From NCBI GenBank assembly GCA_036267355.1, contig DATAWG010000036.1, positions 86,800 through 150,799 on the forward strand: DNA of 64,000 nucleotides. Reading direction: 5' to 3'. Shown here in pieces: positions 16,928-25,803 of this stretch; position 1 is the stretch's first letter; each line of letters begins with the position of its first letter. This DNA is from Pirellulales bacterium (GTDB lineage Bacteria; Planctomycetota; Planctomycetia; Pirellulales; DATAWG01). A model generated the notes under the pieces. It made no database searches and had not been told where the DNA came from. It saw nothing but the letters and a program-made list of their open reading frames with translations. The translations under genes were made by a program, and so were the position numbers.

Positions 16928-18748
16928 CTAGCGCACGGCGCGCAACTTTGGATGCGCGAGCAAATCATCAAGCGCCGCAAAATCGATAGGTTTAACCAGA
17001 TGATGATCGAAGCCTACCTCTTGTGAGCGACGGCGATCTTGCGGTTGTCCCCACCCCGTGAGGGCGATGAGCAGCACATCGCGAAACTCCGGTTGCTGAC
17101 GGATCCGCCGCGCGACTTCGTAGCCGTCGACGACCGGCATGCCGATATCCAATAAGATCATCGCCGGCACGTGTCCCGCCAACCAATTGAGCGCTGCGGG
17201 ACCGTCGTGTTCGGTGTGTACGCGATATCCTTTGCCGCGCAACAGCATGGCCAGGGTTTTCGCGGCGTCGACGTTGTCATCCACGACGAGAATCGGACGG
17301 GGGAATACGGCCGCCCGAGTGGGCGCCCGGTTGCCATTTCCGCTCGCGCCGCTAACGCTTTCCGGCGGTTTGACGATGACCGGCAGCCGCACGGCAAATT
17401 CGCTGCCTTGCCCCAGACCGGCGCTCGACGCTTCGACCGTTCCGCCGTGCAGTTCCACCAAGCGGCGTACCAGCGTGAGACCAATTCCCATGCCGCCGTG
17501 CGTCCGGCCATGCCCCTTTTCGACCTGCACGAACATTTCAAATACCTTCGCCAGCGCGGCCGGATCGATGCCGATTCCCGCGTCGCGCACCTGGAGCGCC
17601 ATCTGACCGCCATCTTGCCAGGCCGAGAGCCATATATGTCCGCCCTGATCGGAATACTTCGCCGCATTATTCAGCAAATTCGCGATGATTTGCGCCAATC
17701 GCGTCGGATCGACGTTCACGAGCATCGGCTCATCGGGAAGCGACACGCTCAACTCATGGCGATGCGAATCGATCATCGGCCGGACCGTTTCGATCGCCTG
17801 CGACACGACGCTCGCCAAATCGACGTGCTGCCGGCGCAGTTCAATCTTTCCTTGCGTGATCCGCGACATATCGAGCAAATCGTCCACAAGCCGCACAAGG
17901 CTCTTCACCTGCCGATCCATGATCGATCGGGCGGCGTCGATCATCGTTGCATCGACATCGGGCAGGATCATGATTTCGAGCGCGTTGTGGATCGGCGCCA
18001 GCGGATTGCGCAGCTCGTGAGCCAGCGTGGCCAGGAATTCGTCTTTCCGTTTGTCGGCCTCGGCCAATTCGCTTACCCGCAATCGCAGCTCCTCTTCAAG
18101 ACGAGTGCGCTCGGCGATTTCCGCCTGCAATTGATGATTGATCTTGTCGAGCGCAGCCGTGCGCTCCCGAACTCGCTCTTCGAGCGCATGGCGAGCTTGC
18201 TCGAGCATGGTTTCGGCCTGCTTGCGTTCCGTGATATCGAAGGCGACGCCTTGCAAGCAGATCGGCCGTCCATGTTCATCGGAAACGACCTTCGCCTCGC
18301 CATGCACCCACACGATCCGACCGTCGCGCGCGATAAACCGGTAGTCGGCTTGAAACGGCTCGCCGGCATTGACCGTGCGGGCAAAGCGGTCTTGCCACAG
18401 CTCTTTATCTTCCGGATGAAGCTGGCGAAACCACAGCACGGGATCTTCGAGCCATTCTTTCGCCGAGAAACCCAGCAGCTCGTCGATCTGAGGACTCACG
18501 TATAGCTCGCCCTGAGAGCCGTCGAGGGGGGCCATAAAGGTCACCGCCGGTATTTGTTCGATCAGTGCCCGATATTTCGCTTCGACCGATCGCAAGCGGG
18601 AATCGGCCGACTCATTCGGCGCGGCCTCGTGCGGTGCTTTGGCAGAGTCGGCGGGATCGGCCGGCGCAGCATGGCCATGGGCCGCGGCCAAGCGCTGCAG
18701 CACCGCCTCGGCTTCTTGAAGATTCACGCGATCGCCGTTGGCCGACAT
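16928..18748 (-). CDS. PAS-containing hybrid sensor histidine kinase
   Basis: 606 aa, without an obvious membrane helix, so probably cytosolic. A variable N-terminus (1-50) is followed by a PAS/PAC domain (about 52-175, ending VAFDITERKQAE), a coiled linker (178-235), HisKA with the phosphorylated His244 in LAHELRNPLAP, and an HATPase domain (N box NLLNNAAKYS at 357-366, G1 RDAGIGID, G2 HGGMGIGLTLV). The C-terminal receiver (about 485-600) has phosphoacceptor Asp534 in ILLDIGMP. The hybrid layout implies an intramolecular phosphorelay, possibly ending on the downstream single-domain regulator. The signal is unknown. Confidence 0.94.
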   Translation of the reverse strand: MSANGDRVNLQEAEAVLQRLAAAHGHAAPADPADSAKAPHEAAPNESADSRLRSVEAKYRALIEQIPAVTFMAPLDGSQGELYVSPQIDELLGFSAKEWLEDPVLWFRQLHPEDKELWQDRFARTVNAGEPFQADYRFIARDGRIVWVHGEAKVVSDEHGRPICLQGVAFDITERKQAETMLEQARHALEERVRERTAALDKINHQLQAEIAERTRLEEELRLRVSELAEADKRKDEFLATLAHELRNPLAPIHNALEIMILPDVDATMIDAARSIMDRQVKSLVRLVDDLLDMSRITQGKIELRRQHVDLASVVSQAIETVRPMIDSHRHELSVSLPDEPMLVNVDPTRLAQIIANLLNNAAKYSDQGGHIWLSAWQDGGQMALQVRDAGIGIDPAALAKVFEMFVQVEKGHGRTHGGMGIGLTLVRRLVELHGGTVEASSAGLGQGSEFAVRLPVIVKPPESVSGASGNGNRAPTRAAVFPRPILVVDDNVDAAKTLAMLLRGKGYRVHTEHDGPAALNWLAGHVPAMILLDIGMPVVDGYEVARRIRQQPEFRDVLLIALTGWGQPQDRRRSQEVGFDHHLVKPIDFAALDDLLAHPKLRAVR

Positions 18749-18751
18749 CCG

Positions 18752-19846
18752 TCACTTCCCGTTGGGCTGAAAAAAATCGGTGACCTGTTGGACGGCATCG
18801 ACGAGGTGCCACAGGGCGGAATAATGGCCGCAGTCATACCAAACAATCCGCGGCTGGCCGAAGCCCTTCCAGAGCAAGTCGGTGCATTTTCGCGGAATCA
18901 GTTCGTCGTGCGACGCATTGAGCATCAAAATTTTGCGGCCTCGGGCTCGATCGGCGTAAGTGGCCGGGTCGACTTTCGCCATCAGGTCTTGCAGGCTTTG
19001 CCGCGAGCCACCCGCGGCTTCCCAATATTTCCGCGCCGCGGCCACGTGCGGCTCGGTTGAATCCCAAAGAATGGCCCCGATGCCCCCGCCGGCCAGCACG
19101 GGGCAAATCTTTTCGAATCGCGGCTCCGCTTCGCCGGCGAGCGCCGCGGTAATGCCCCCCAAGCTGATGCCGAACACACCGAGCTGGCGAGGATCGATCT
19201 CCGATTGTTGGCCGAGCCACGCCGTCGCCACGCGAATGTCTTTCACCGCTTGAGTCATCCCGCGCACCGTTTGCTTCGGATCGCTCGACACCATCCGCAC
19301 GGATGAATTCGGATCGTGCCGCGGGCCGTAGTAGGGCATGATCACGAATAGCGCCGCAACGCCCCGGTGCGCCAGCGCATTGGCAAACGTTCGGGATAGA
19401 GGAAAATCGCCGCCGAGGATGTGCAGCACGATGCAAGCCGGATATCGGCCCGGCGCTGCAGGGCGATAATATTCGCAATGGACCGTATTGTTGGCCACAT
19501 GGTCCGTATGCACCGGCGACGGAAACGTCAGCAGCGACACGCTTACCGCATCCGACACGCTCGGCTGCGGCGTTAGTTCGAACGGAAATTTCTTCGCTTC
19601 CAGGCGAAATGGTTCGGGCACGGCCGTCGCCTCGTTCGGGCTCGGGCTGAATTGAATCTCGCCGTGGCGCACCGGCGGCGCGGCCTCCGTCGAATGGGCC
19701 GGCGTCGAATTCGCGGACACCGCCTGGGTGGCGGCGGTTTGTGTCGAATCCGGATTTGTCGCGATCGGCGGAGCCCCGTCCGCGATGGTCCACGCGAGCG
19801 TTGCAGCAACGACCAATCCAATTGTCCAATATCGCCGGCGCTTCAT
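18752..19846 (-). CDS. Secreted alpha/beta hydrolase (dienelactone/acetyl-esterase type)
   Basis: 364 aa. The N-terminus MKRRRYWTIGLVVAATLAWT is a signal peptide. GGAGGAAGG lies just upstream of the ATG at 19846, which decides the start over in-frame codons further up. The nucleophile elbow is GVFGISLGGITAAL. The acid residue is probably the Asp of ASHDELIP and the base the His of DCGHYSALWH, giving the usual Ser-Asp-His set. Related proteins hydrolyse acetyl groups on sugars, lactones or short polyesters; no substrate can be assigned. It lies 3 bases after the end of the kinase ORF upstream, in reversed reading order (transcribed toward it). Confidence 0.85.
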   Translation of the reverse strand: MKRRRYWTIGLVVAATLAWTIADGAPPIATNPDSTQTAATQAVSANSTPAHSTEAAPPVRHGEIQFSPSPNEATAVPEPFRLEAKKFPFELTPQPSVSDAVSVSLLTFPSPVHTDHVANNTVHCEYYRPAAPGRYPACIVLHILGGDFPLSRTFANALAHRGVAALFVIMPYYGPRHDPNSSVRMVSSDPKQTVRGMTQAVKDIRVATAWLGQQSEIDPRQLGVFGISLGGITAALAGEAEPRFEKICPVLAGGGIGAILWDSTEPHVAAARKYWEAAGGSRQSLQDLMAKVDPATYADRARGRKILMLNASHDELIPRKCTDLLWKGFGQPRIVWYDCGHYSALWHLVDAVQQVTDFFQPNGK

Positions 19847-19885
19847 GCTACCTTCCTCCATTTTTACATTTCCCTCGGTTCCAAG

Positions 19886-19945
19886 CCCGTGGAAGGCCAC
19901 CGCTACCTCGCCCACTTGCTCCCCGCTACCCAGGCCTTCCACGGG
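19886..19945. repeat. 13-bp perfect inverted repeat in divergent promoter region
   Basis: CCCGTGGAAGGCC (19886-19898) and GGCCTTCCACGGG (19933-19945) are perfect arms separated by 34 bases, in the gap between the hydrolase and the GT9 gene. The core AGGCCTTCC is shared with the larger hairpin at 27540-27604. Confidence 0.75.
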
Positions 19946-20123
19946 TCGCTGAGCCCACGAGCCCGCTCAAGACCAGCCCCGCCATCCCACCTTCTCCCGC
20001 TCTTCCCGCGTTTCCTGCCGCCGGCCAATCTGGCATTGTGGTCTCCCCAATCTCCCAGTATATACGCCGCCCGTTTCGCATCGCCAATAGCCATCGATCC
20101 CACATGCGTTTGGAGAGACTGCC

Positions 20124-21209
20124 ATGACGACGATTGGTCCCATGCGAATCCTCATCGTGCGGCTCAGTGCGGTCGGCGATACGGTGCACGGCCTGCCCGT
20201 GTTATCCGCTTTGCGCGATCATTTGCCCAATGCCTATTTATCATGGGTGGTCGAAGAGCGTGCGGCTGCAGTGCTCGAGGGGCATCCGGCGTTGGATCGC
20301 CTGATCGTGGCCCCGCGGCGTTGGCTGCGCAGCCCGATGGCCGTGTGGCGGTTGACGCGGCAGATGCGAGCCGTTCGCCCGCAAATCGCCATCGATCTAC
20401 AAGGTCTGACCAAGAGCGCCGTGGCAGCGCGGCTTTCCGGAGCTCCCGTGCGTATCGGGGCCACTTCGCCCGACGGACGCGAATTCAGCACGTGGCTGAA
20501 CAATCGCCTGGTCTCGCAGACCGGCACGCACGTCGTCGATCGCTATTTGGAGTTGCTCGGGCCGCTCGGCATTTCGCGGCCGGCGGTGAGATTCGACGTG
20601 CCACGTCAGGCCGCGGATGAATTCAGCATGGGACGATTCGTCCGCGAGCGCGGTCTCGGCGGCGGGTTTGCACTTTTAAACCCGGGAGCCGGCTGGGTTT
20701 CGAAGCGTTGGCCGATCGAACGATTCGCGGCGGTTGCCCGGCATTTGGGGCGCAATCGCCGTTTGCCGAGCGTCGTGGTTTGGGCCGGCGCGCAGGAACG
20801 TGCGTGGGCCGACCAGATTATCACCACCTCTTCCGGATTCGCTCACATGGCTCCGCCGACATCGCTCGGCGAACTTGCCGAATTGGCCCGGCGGGCCCGC
20901 TTGTTCGTCGGCTCCGACACAGGGCCTTTGCATCTGGCCGCCGCGGTCGGCACGCCCTGCGTGGGATTGTATGGACCGGTATCGGCCCTCAAGAACGGAC
21001 CGTACGGGGCAGCGCATATCGCCATCCAGCGAATGCTCGTCGAAGGATCGAGCCGCGAGCGCCGCGAAGCCAGCGACGAATCGATGCGCGCGATCGAAAT
21101 CACCGATGTTTGTAACGCTGCCGATCGGTTGCTCGGTCAGCAAGAGCCGCAGCCCTCGATCCCCCCTTGGAATTCGATCCCGTGGGCCACGAGCGCCTCG
21201 GCCGCGTAA
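20124..21209 (+). CDS. Glycosyltransferase family 9 (heptosyltransferase-like)
   Basis: 361 aa. ILIVRLSAVGDTVHGLPVLS is the classic N-terminal block of the LPS heptosyltransferase family (WaaC/WaaF). The C-terminal nucleotide-sugar binding region is PGAGWVSKRWPIERF ... LFVGSDTGPLHLAAAVGTPCVGLYGP. It is a cytosolic, membrane-associated enzyme predicted to add heptose (or a related sugar) to lipid A core. The start could be ATG 20124 or the internal ATG at 20142 (MRILIV). It fits with the lptE-like and msbA-like genes elsewhere in the window in suggesting an LPS-containing outer membrane. Confidence 0.93.
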   Translation: MTTIGPMRILIVRLSAVGDTVHGLPVLSALRDHLPNAYLSWVVEERAAAVLEGHPALDRLIVAPRRWLRSPMAVWRLTRQMRAVRPQIAIDLQGLTKSAVAARLSGAPVRIGATSPDGREFSTWLNNRLVSQTGTHVVDRYLELLGPLGISRPAVRFDVPRQAADEFSMGRFVRERGLGGGFALLNPGAGWVSKRWPIERFAAVARHLGRNRRLPSVVVWAGAQERAWADQIITTSSGFAHMAPPTSLGELAELARRARLFVGSDTGPLHLAAAVGTPCVGLYGPVSALKNGPYGAAHIAIQRMLVEGSSRERREASDESMRAIEITDVCNAADRLLGQQEPQPSIPPWNSIPWATSASAA

Positions 21210-21217
21210 ACGCTCAG

Positions 21218-21409
21218 GAGCCCGAAGCGCCAGCAAGGAAATGCGTGGCTGCCCCGGCTGCGTTTCGGCCTTGAGCGACTCGGCTGTCCCCGTGCGATGC
21301 CATAAGCCTGAAGAAAAAGAAGCTCGGCTCGCGGCTCTCCCTCGCTAACGCTTCGGGCTACAATCTGGCTTCCTCGATTGCAAATTAGCCCGAAGCGTTA
21401 GCGAGGGAA
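21218..21409. repeat. Dispersed repeat C, three copies
   Basis: A degenerate direct copy (GAGCCCGAAGCGCCAGCAAGG, 21218-21238), an inverted copy (CCCTCGCTAACGCTTCGGGC, 21339-21360) and a perfect direct copy (21385-21409) fill most of the 235-base gap between the convergent GT9 and tex genes. Confidence 0.88.
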
Positions 21410-21444
21410 GCGGTGGGACGGCCGAAGCCATTCTAGGCGGCGCC

Positions 21445-24222
21445 CTACGAACCGGATTTCGGTTCCTCGGCTGCCGGCTTCTCGGTCGGCTCGGTAGCCT
21501 TGATCTCGAAGAACTGCTTCAAGTCGCCGAACGTGCGCAGCGGTTCTTTGCCCTTTTTCATCGCCTCCGTGATCGGGATCATCGGCTTCGGCTTTGGCGG
21601 CGGTCGATATGCCGGCCGGGAATGATCACCGCCGCGCGACGGCTTTCCATGGGACTGGCCATACGGTTTTTTGCCATACGGCGGGCGCGGCGGGGCGGCC
21701 GACCGTTCGGCGTTGGAACTCGTCGAAGATTTTTCGCCGCTCGCGGCGATCGCCGGAACCGCGGCGTCCGTCGAAGCGCCGTCGGCTGAAGCCGCGCCGG
21801 CGGGCGACGCATCCGCGGTCGCGGCAGGTTGCGTCGCCGGTGTCCCGGGCCGCGGTGGACGCGAACCTCGACGCTGCCGCCCGCCACCACGAGCCGGCTC
21901 TCCACCGGACGGTTGGCCACCCGCCTGCGCTCCGCCCGTCGGCTGGCCTCCGTCGCGCTGCCCGTTCGACCGCTCGCCGTGCGATCGGCCACCGTGCGAT
22001 CGGCCGCCGTGCGATCGGCCTGATGGTTCGTGCCGTTTCGAGCCCGGCGGAATCATCGTCAGCGATACTCGGCGCCGCGTTTTATCAACTTCCAAAACCC
22101 AGACTTTCACGATGTCGCCCACCGCCGCCACTTCGTGCGGATCGCGAATGTAGCGATTTGCCAATTGGCTGACGTGAACCAGCCCGCTATCGCGCAAGCC
22201 GATGTCAACGAAGGCGCCGAAATCGACCACGTTCAGCACGGAGCCGTATAGCTCCATGCCGGGCGCAAGATCTTCCAACTTCAAGATACCGGTCTTGAAA
22301 ATCGGCGGAGGAAGATCTTCGCGCGGATCGCGGCCCGGTCGGCTGAGCTGCGCGACGACATCGCCCAAGGTCAGCCGGCCCACCTGCAATTCGCCGGCCA
22401 GCTGATCCAGATTCAATTCGGCAGTTTTCTGCGCCAACTCGCCGGCCGCTTCCTTGCCCGTCAATTCGGCCGGCGAATGGCCGAGCCGATCCAACACGCG
22501 CCGCGCGACATCGTAGCTTTCCGGATGAATCCACGTGCCGTCGAGCGGATTTTCGCCGTCGCCGATTTTCAAAAACCCGGCCGCTTGAACGAATGTCGCT
22601 TCCCCGAATCCCGACACCTCTTTCAATTGCTCGCGGCTCTTAAACGGGCCGTTGGCTGTCCGATGATCGTACAATCGCCGGGCCGTCAACTGATTCAATC
22701 CGGACACGTATCGCAGAAGCGCCGGACTGGCGGTGTTCAAATCGACCCCGACATAATTCACGCACGACTCGACCACCGCATCGAGCGACGTCCGCAGATG
22801 CTTCGCCTTGACATCGTGTTGATACAGCCCGACGCCGATATTGGCAGGGTCAATCTTGACCAGCTCGCTCAGCGGATCTTGCATCCGCCGGCCGATCGAT
22901 ATCGCACCGCGGAGCGTTGCATCGTAGCTGGGCAATTCTTCGCGCCCCAGCGGGCTTGTCGAATAAACGCTCGCGCCGGCCTCGTTGACGATCACATAGG
23001 CCACGTGGCTGTCTTTCAATTCTTCGCCCATCATCTCGGCCAACACCTGCTCCGTCTCACGGCAGGCCGTGCCGTTGCCAAGCGCCACGACCGAGACATT
23101 GTGCTGCTTGATCAACTCGACGAGCTTCGCCCGGGCCTCCGCTTTGCGCTCCGCCTTGCCGATCAGGTGCACGACGCTGTGATCGAGCAAACTGCCGAAT
23201 TCGTCGAGCACGGCCAGCTTGCAGCCGCTCTTGAAACCGGGATCGACCGCCAGCGCCCGGCGATTTCGCACCGGCGGCTGGAGCAACAAGTTTCGCAAAT
23301 TCTTGGCGAACACCTCGACGGCATGCGTCTCGGCAAACTCGGTCATCTCGCGGCGAATCTCGCGCTCCAAGCTCGGCACCACCAGGCGAGCGAGCGCGTC
23401 GCGCACGCAGCCCCGCAAGAAATCGGCATGCGGATGCTCCGGCCGCACGAACAGCTCCTCGGCCACGCGCGCCATCTCGTCGGCTTCGGCATCGATCCGC
23501 ACGCGCAACATCTTCGCCTTTTCGCCGCGGTTGATCGCCAGAATGCGATGCGGCGGAATCTTGCTCAATTGTTCCTGGAACTCGAAATAGTCGAGAAATT
23601 CCTTCCCTTGCTTGTCGGCAATTTCCGTCTTCGTGCAGACCAGCTTGCCGGTGCGCTTGAGAATTTTCCGCAGCCGATCGCGAAGCTCGACGCGCTCGCT
23701 GAAATCTTCCGCCAGAATATGGCCGACGCCCAACAGCGCATCCCCCGAGGTCAGCACTTGCCGATCGGCGTTGATGAAATCGCGCGCTCGGGCATCGAGA
23801 TCGGCGGCGGCGGGGTCGGCCGACAAGAGCTCTTTCGCCAAGGGCTCCAATTGGCGTTGGCGGGCCAAGGTGGCCAGCGACTGCTTCTTCGGCTTGTAGG
23901 GCAAATACAAGTCTTCCAACCGCTTCGTGCTATCCGCGCTATTGATCGCGGCCGCCAGTTCGGGCGTCAACTTTCCTTGGCCTTCGATCGAGCGCAAGAT
24001 CGTCTGCTTCCGCTCGGCCAGCATTCGCAGCCGGCCGACGCGATCCTCAATCTGCCGGATCTGCTCCTCATCCAGCCCGCCGGTCTGGTCCTTGCGGTAG
24101 CGGGTGATGAAAGGGACGGTGTTGCCGGCGTCCAGCAGGCGAACGACGCTTTCGACCTGCACCAATGGCAAGGCGACGCTGTGGGCAACGGAGCCAAGAT
24201 CGACAGTAATGGTCAGACCCAT
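21445..24222 (-). CDS. tex: Tex-family RNA-binding transcription accessory protein with long tail
   Basis: 925 aa from the ATG at 24222 (a TTG 12 bases earlier is possible). The Tex order is complete: N-terminal helical region (to about 190, with LEDLYLPYKPKK), YqgF/RNaseH-like domain (ALAVDPGFKSGCKLAVLD, about 320-420), helix-hairpin-helix region (VGVDLNTASPALLRYVSGL ... VSGFGEATFVQAAG, about 490-560) and S1 domain (ELYGSVLNVVDFGAFVDIGL to SLTMIPPG, about 635-705). Tex binds nucleic acid and the transcription machinery. The last 220 residues are an unusual Gly/Arg/Ser/Pro/Ala low-complexity tail with tandem GRSHG-type repeats, followed by a conserved-looking end (MIPITEAMKKGKEPLRTFGD LKQFF). 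Confidence 0.96.
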   Translation of the reverse strand: MGLTITVDLGSVAHSVALPLVQVESVVRLLDAGNTVPFITRYRKDQTGGLDEEQIRQIEDRVGRLRMLAERKQTILRSIEGQGKLTPELAAAINSADSTKRLEDLYLPYKPKKQSLATLARQRQLEPLAKELLSADPAAADLDARARDFINADRQVLTSGDALLGVGHILAEDFSERVELRDRLRKILKRTGKLVCTKTEIADKQGKEFLDYFEFQEQLSKIPPHRILAINRGEKAKMLRVRIDAEADEMARVAEELFVRPEHPHADFLRGCVRDALARLVVPSLEREIRREMTEFAETHAVEVFAKNLRNLLLQPPVRNRRALAVDPGFKSGCKLAVLDEFGSLLDHSVVHLIGKAERKAEARAKLVELIKQHNVSVVALGNGTACRETEQVLAEMMGEELKDSHVAYVIVNEAGASVYSTSPLGREELPSYDATLRGAISIGRRMQDPLSELVKIDPANIGVGLYQHDVKAKHLRTSLDAVVESCVNYVGVDLNTASPALLRYVSGLNQLTARRLYDHRTANGPFKSREQLKEVSGFGEATFVQAAGFLKIGDGENPLDGTWIHPESYDVARRVLDRLGHSPAELTGKEAAGELAQKTAELNLDQLAGELQVGRLTLGDVVAQLSRPGRDPREDLPPPIFKTGILKLEDLAPGMELYGSVLNVVDFGAFVDIGLRDSGLVHVSQLANRYIRDPHEVAAVGDIVKVWVLEVDKTRRRVSLTMIPPGSKRHEPSGRSHGGRSHGGRSHGERSNGQRDGGQPTGGAQAGGQPSGGEPARGGGRQRRGSRPPRPGTPATQPAATADASPAGAASADGASTDAAVPAIAASGEKSSTSSNAERSAAPPRPPYGKKPYGQSHGKPSRGGDHSRPAYRPPPKPKPMIPITEAMKKGKEPLRTFGDLKQFFEIKATEPTEKPAAEEPKSGS

Positions 24223-24415
24223 GCCCAAACGCAAAAACCCCTAATCGCATCAACTCCCGCCGGGAGAGGGCCAAAGCCACCTCGAACGAGACGCTGTTGC
24301 GCGCGAAAAAAGATCCTTCGCGCCGTCGAGCGACGGTGCGCGACGGGCAGCCCAAGTCGACCCGCTCGCCCAATGCAAGCAGCCGCCGCAGGCCCAAATT
24401 GCCCCTAAGCCAAAC

Positions 24416-24444
24416 ATCTAAGCGGTTTTACATCTTCCTGTCAA
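24416..24444 (-). promoter_or_regulatory. Sigma70-type promoter for tex
   Basis: On the minus strand TTGACA (24439-24444) and TTAGAT (24416-24421) are separated by exactly 17 bases. The -35 box is perfect. The predicted start lies about 185 bases before the tex ATG. Confidence 0.5.
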
Positions 24445-24601
24445 GAATCGAGCAACGGATTGCTAGCACCGCACCCGCGAAAAATCCAAACGCGCTGCGA
24501 AATTCACCAAACTTGCGCGGCACATCCGGTCGATAACTACGCGCGTGCCAGTAAGCCAGGCAGCCGAAGTGGCGGGGAAGGGATTCCACGCCGCGGGCGC
24601 T

Positions 24602-24623
24602 GCGGCAAAAACGCTTTTGCCGC
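24602..24623. other. Perfect 9-bp hairpin with tetraloop
   Basis: GCGGCAAAA, loop ACGC, TTTTGCCGC. It lies 43 bases before the small gene at 24666 in a 443-base gap that otherwise contains only the tex promoter. It could be a leader hairpin or a terminator of something read from the left. Confidence 0.5.
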
Positions 24624-24665
24624 CGCCAATGTCAACTTTGACTCCGACGTAAGGATGCGTCTACG

Positions 24666-24908
24666 ATGGCCCAACGTCATTTGCGCGTGTACAACGGACC
24701 ACAAAACGAAACCGCCACACTGAGCCAATCGCGCGTCGCGCGAGAGACGGTCAACGTGCCGTTGGGCGATGTCTTGCATTTGCTGGCCGACGCCGTCGCC
24801 AGCCGCCGCACCTGGCTTCAGGACTTCCAAAACGACGAGATCACGATCTCGAGCGATCTCTACGAAGTGATCCTGGCCTATCAACACTACCGCCGGCCGT
24901 CGGCCTGA
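24666..24908 (+). CDS. Conserved hypothetical small protein, 80 aa
   Basis: MAQRHLRVYNGPQNETATLS... ends YEVILAYQHYRRPSA. There are no membrane segments or signal peptide. The middle part (VPLGDVLHLLADAVASRRTW LQDF) looks like a helical regulatory or adaptor domain. The family is not recognised, though the compact, fully folded-looking sequence argues for a real gene. It is preceded by the hairpin at 24602 and followed by repeat-rich DNA. Confidence 0.6.
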   Translation: MAQRHLRVYNGPQNETATLSQSRVARETVNVPLGDVLHLLADAVASRRTWLQDFQNDEITISSDLYEVILAYQHYRRPSA

Positions 24909-24923
24909 GCGACCACGCGCCGC

Positions 24924-25010
24924 TCATGTGCCACTGGCTCTGCCAGTTTGTGTGCCGAACGGATGTTTACATGCCATCTCTGGCAATGCCAGTGGTACAC
25001 GAGCGGTGTC
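24924..25010. repeat. Dispersed repeat B (GTGCCACTGGC...GCCAGTGG), inverted pair
   Basis: GTGCCACTGGCTCTGCCAGT (about 24929-24948) and GGCAATGCCAGTGGTACACG (about 24983-25002) face each other. Further copies occur at 33051, 39075, 48609-48838, 58321 and 58449-58604. Confidence 0.8.
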
Positions 25011-25143
25011 GCGGTTCCGCTGACGCCAACGCCGACCGTGGGCATCTCGAATTCCAGATGCCGAAGTTATTTTTCTGCGGCAACTTGAATTCGCGCTCGT
25101 CCCATTTAGATTCGCTCGAAGGCTGCAGCGCCTCCCCAACGGC

Positions 25144-25398
25144 GAGATTTTCAGAAAGGCCGGGCGTGAACAGCGGATCGTCCTAACCTTTGACCTGGAT
25201 TTCGGTGAAATTCTTGCCGGCAGCGGCAGCGAAACCATCAGCGTTGTCTTGTTTCGCCTCCACAATACGCGCGCCGACTTCGTGATTCCGCGGTTGGGCC
25301 AGGTGTTGAATGATTCGAGCGCCGACTTGCTTCAAGGGGCTATCGTGGTCGTCGAGGATGCCCGGCATCGCGTGCGCAAACTGCCCGTCGGTAGCTAA
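25144..25398 (+). pseudogene. DUF5615 (PIN-like toxin) remnant lacking a start
   Basis: Frame 1 from about 25024 to the TAA at 25396-25398 encodes EIFRKAGREQRIVLTFDLDF, then GEILAGSGSETISVVLFRLH, and ends GAIVVVEDARHRVRKLPVGS. This matches the C-terminal two-thirds of DUF5615/Mut7-C-type PIN-like proteins, whose conserved acidic TFDLDFGEI segment is intact. There is no in-frame ATG, and the region upstream of 25144 no longer resembles the family's N-terminus (MKxLxDxN...), so the gene looks 5'-decayed. DUF5615 proteins are usually toxins paired with a DUF433 antitoxin; none is seen upstream. Confidence 0.7.
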
Positions 25399-25773
25399 AG
25401 CTCCTACGAGGCCCACCGGGCCATCGTTGTTCGCCGGCTCCTTGGCGCCAGGGAGCTGCTGACTCGCCGCCGACGTGCGCGTCGGACTTGCTGCATTTCG
25501 CATTCTCCGGCCGGGAGCGCCTCACTTGAAGCGAACGCCGCCTTCGCTACATTCCTCCGCTTTGCGCCGGCACCCTCCGCCTCGGCTACCCGCGCAACGG
25601 CTATGGCGTATAATTGTGGCCGGTGCTACCGGGGTCTGGCTCATTTTTCGGCACATTTGCGGCTTGAATTGCCGCCGATGGCGACGCCGGAAAATGTGCC
25701 CGACCCCTTGGCGCTACGACCCTTTGGTGCTCAGAGGCGGCCTCCCGTTCCCTGAACGGTCGCGGTTAGGCGG
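25399..25773. other. Intergenic region with an imperfect long inverted repeat
   Basis: There is no gene. Bases 25631-25707 contain GGGGTCTGGCTCATTTTTCG facing GGAAAATGTGCCCGACCCC, an imperfect inverted repeat with about 18-bp arms, of the kind often seen as miniature mobile repeats. A TATAAT stands at 25611-25616 without a good -35. Confidence 0.5.
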
Positions 25774-25803
25774 TTGCACGCGGCGGAAGTGCGAGAAATA
25801 GGC

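Noticed and set aside
22477-24408. Very long open frame (643 codons) on the plus strand opposite tex
   Set aside because: It is a shadow of the Tex gene: Leu/Arg/His/Gln-rich antisense pattern with no recognisable domain, while the minus strand carries all Tex motifs.
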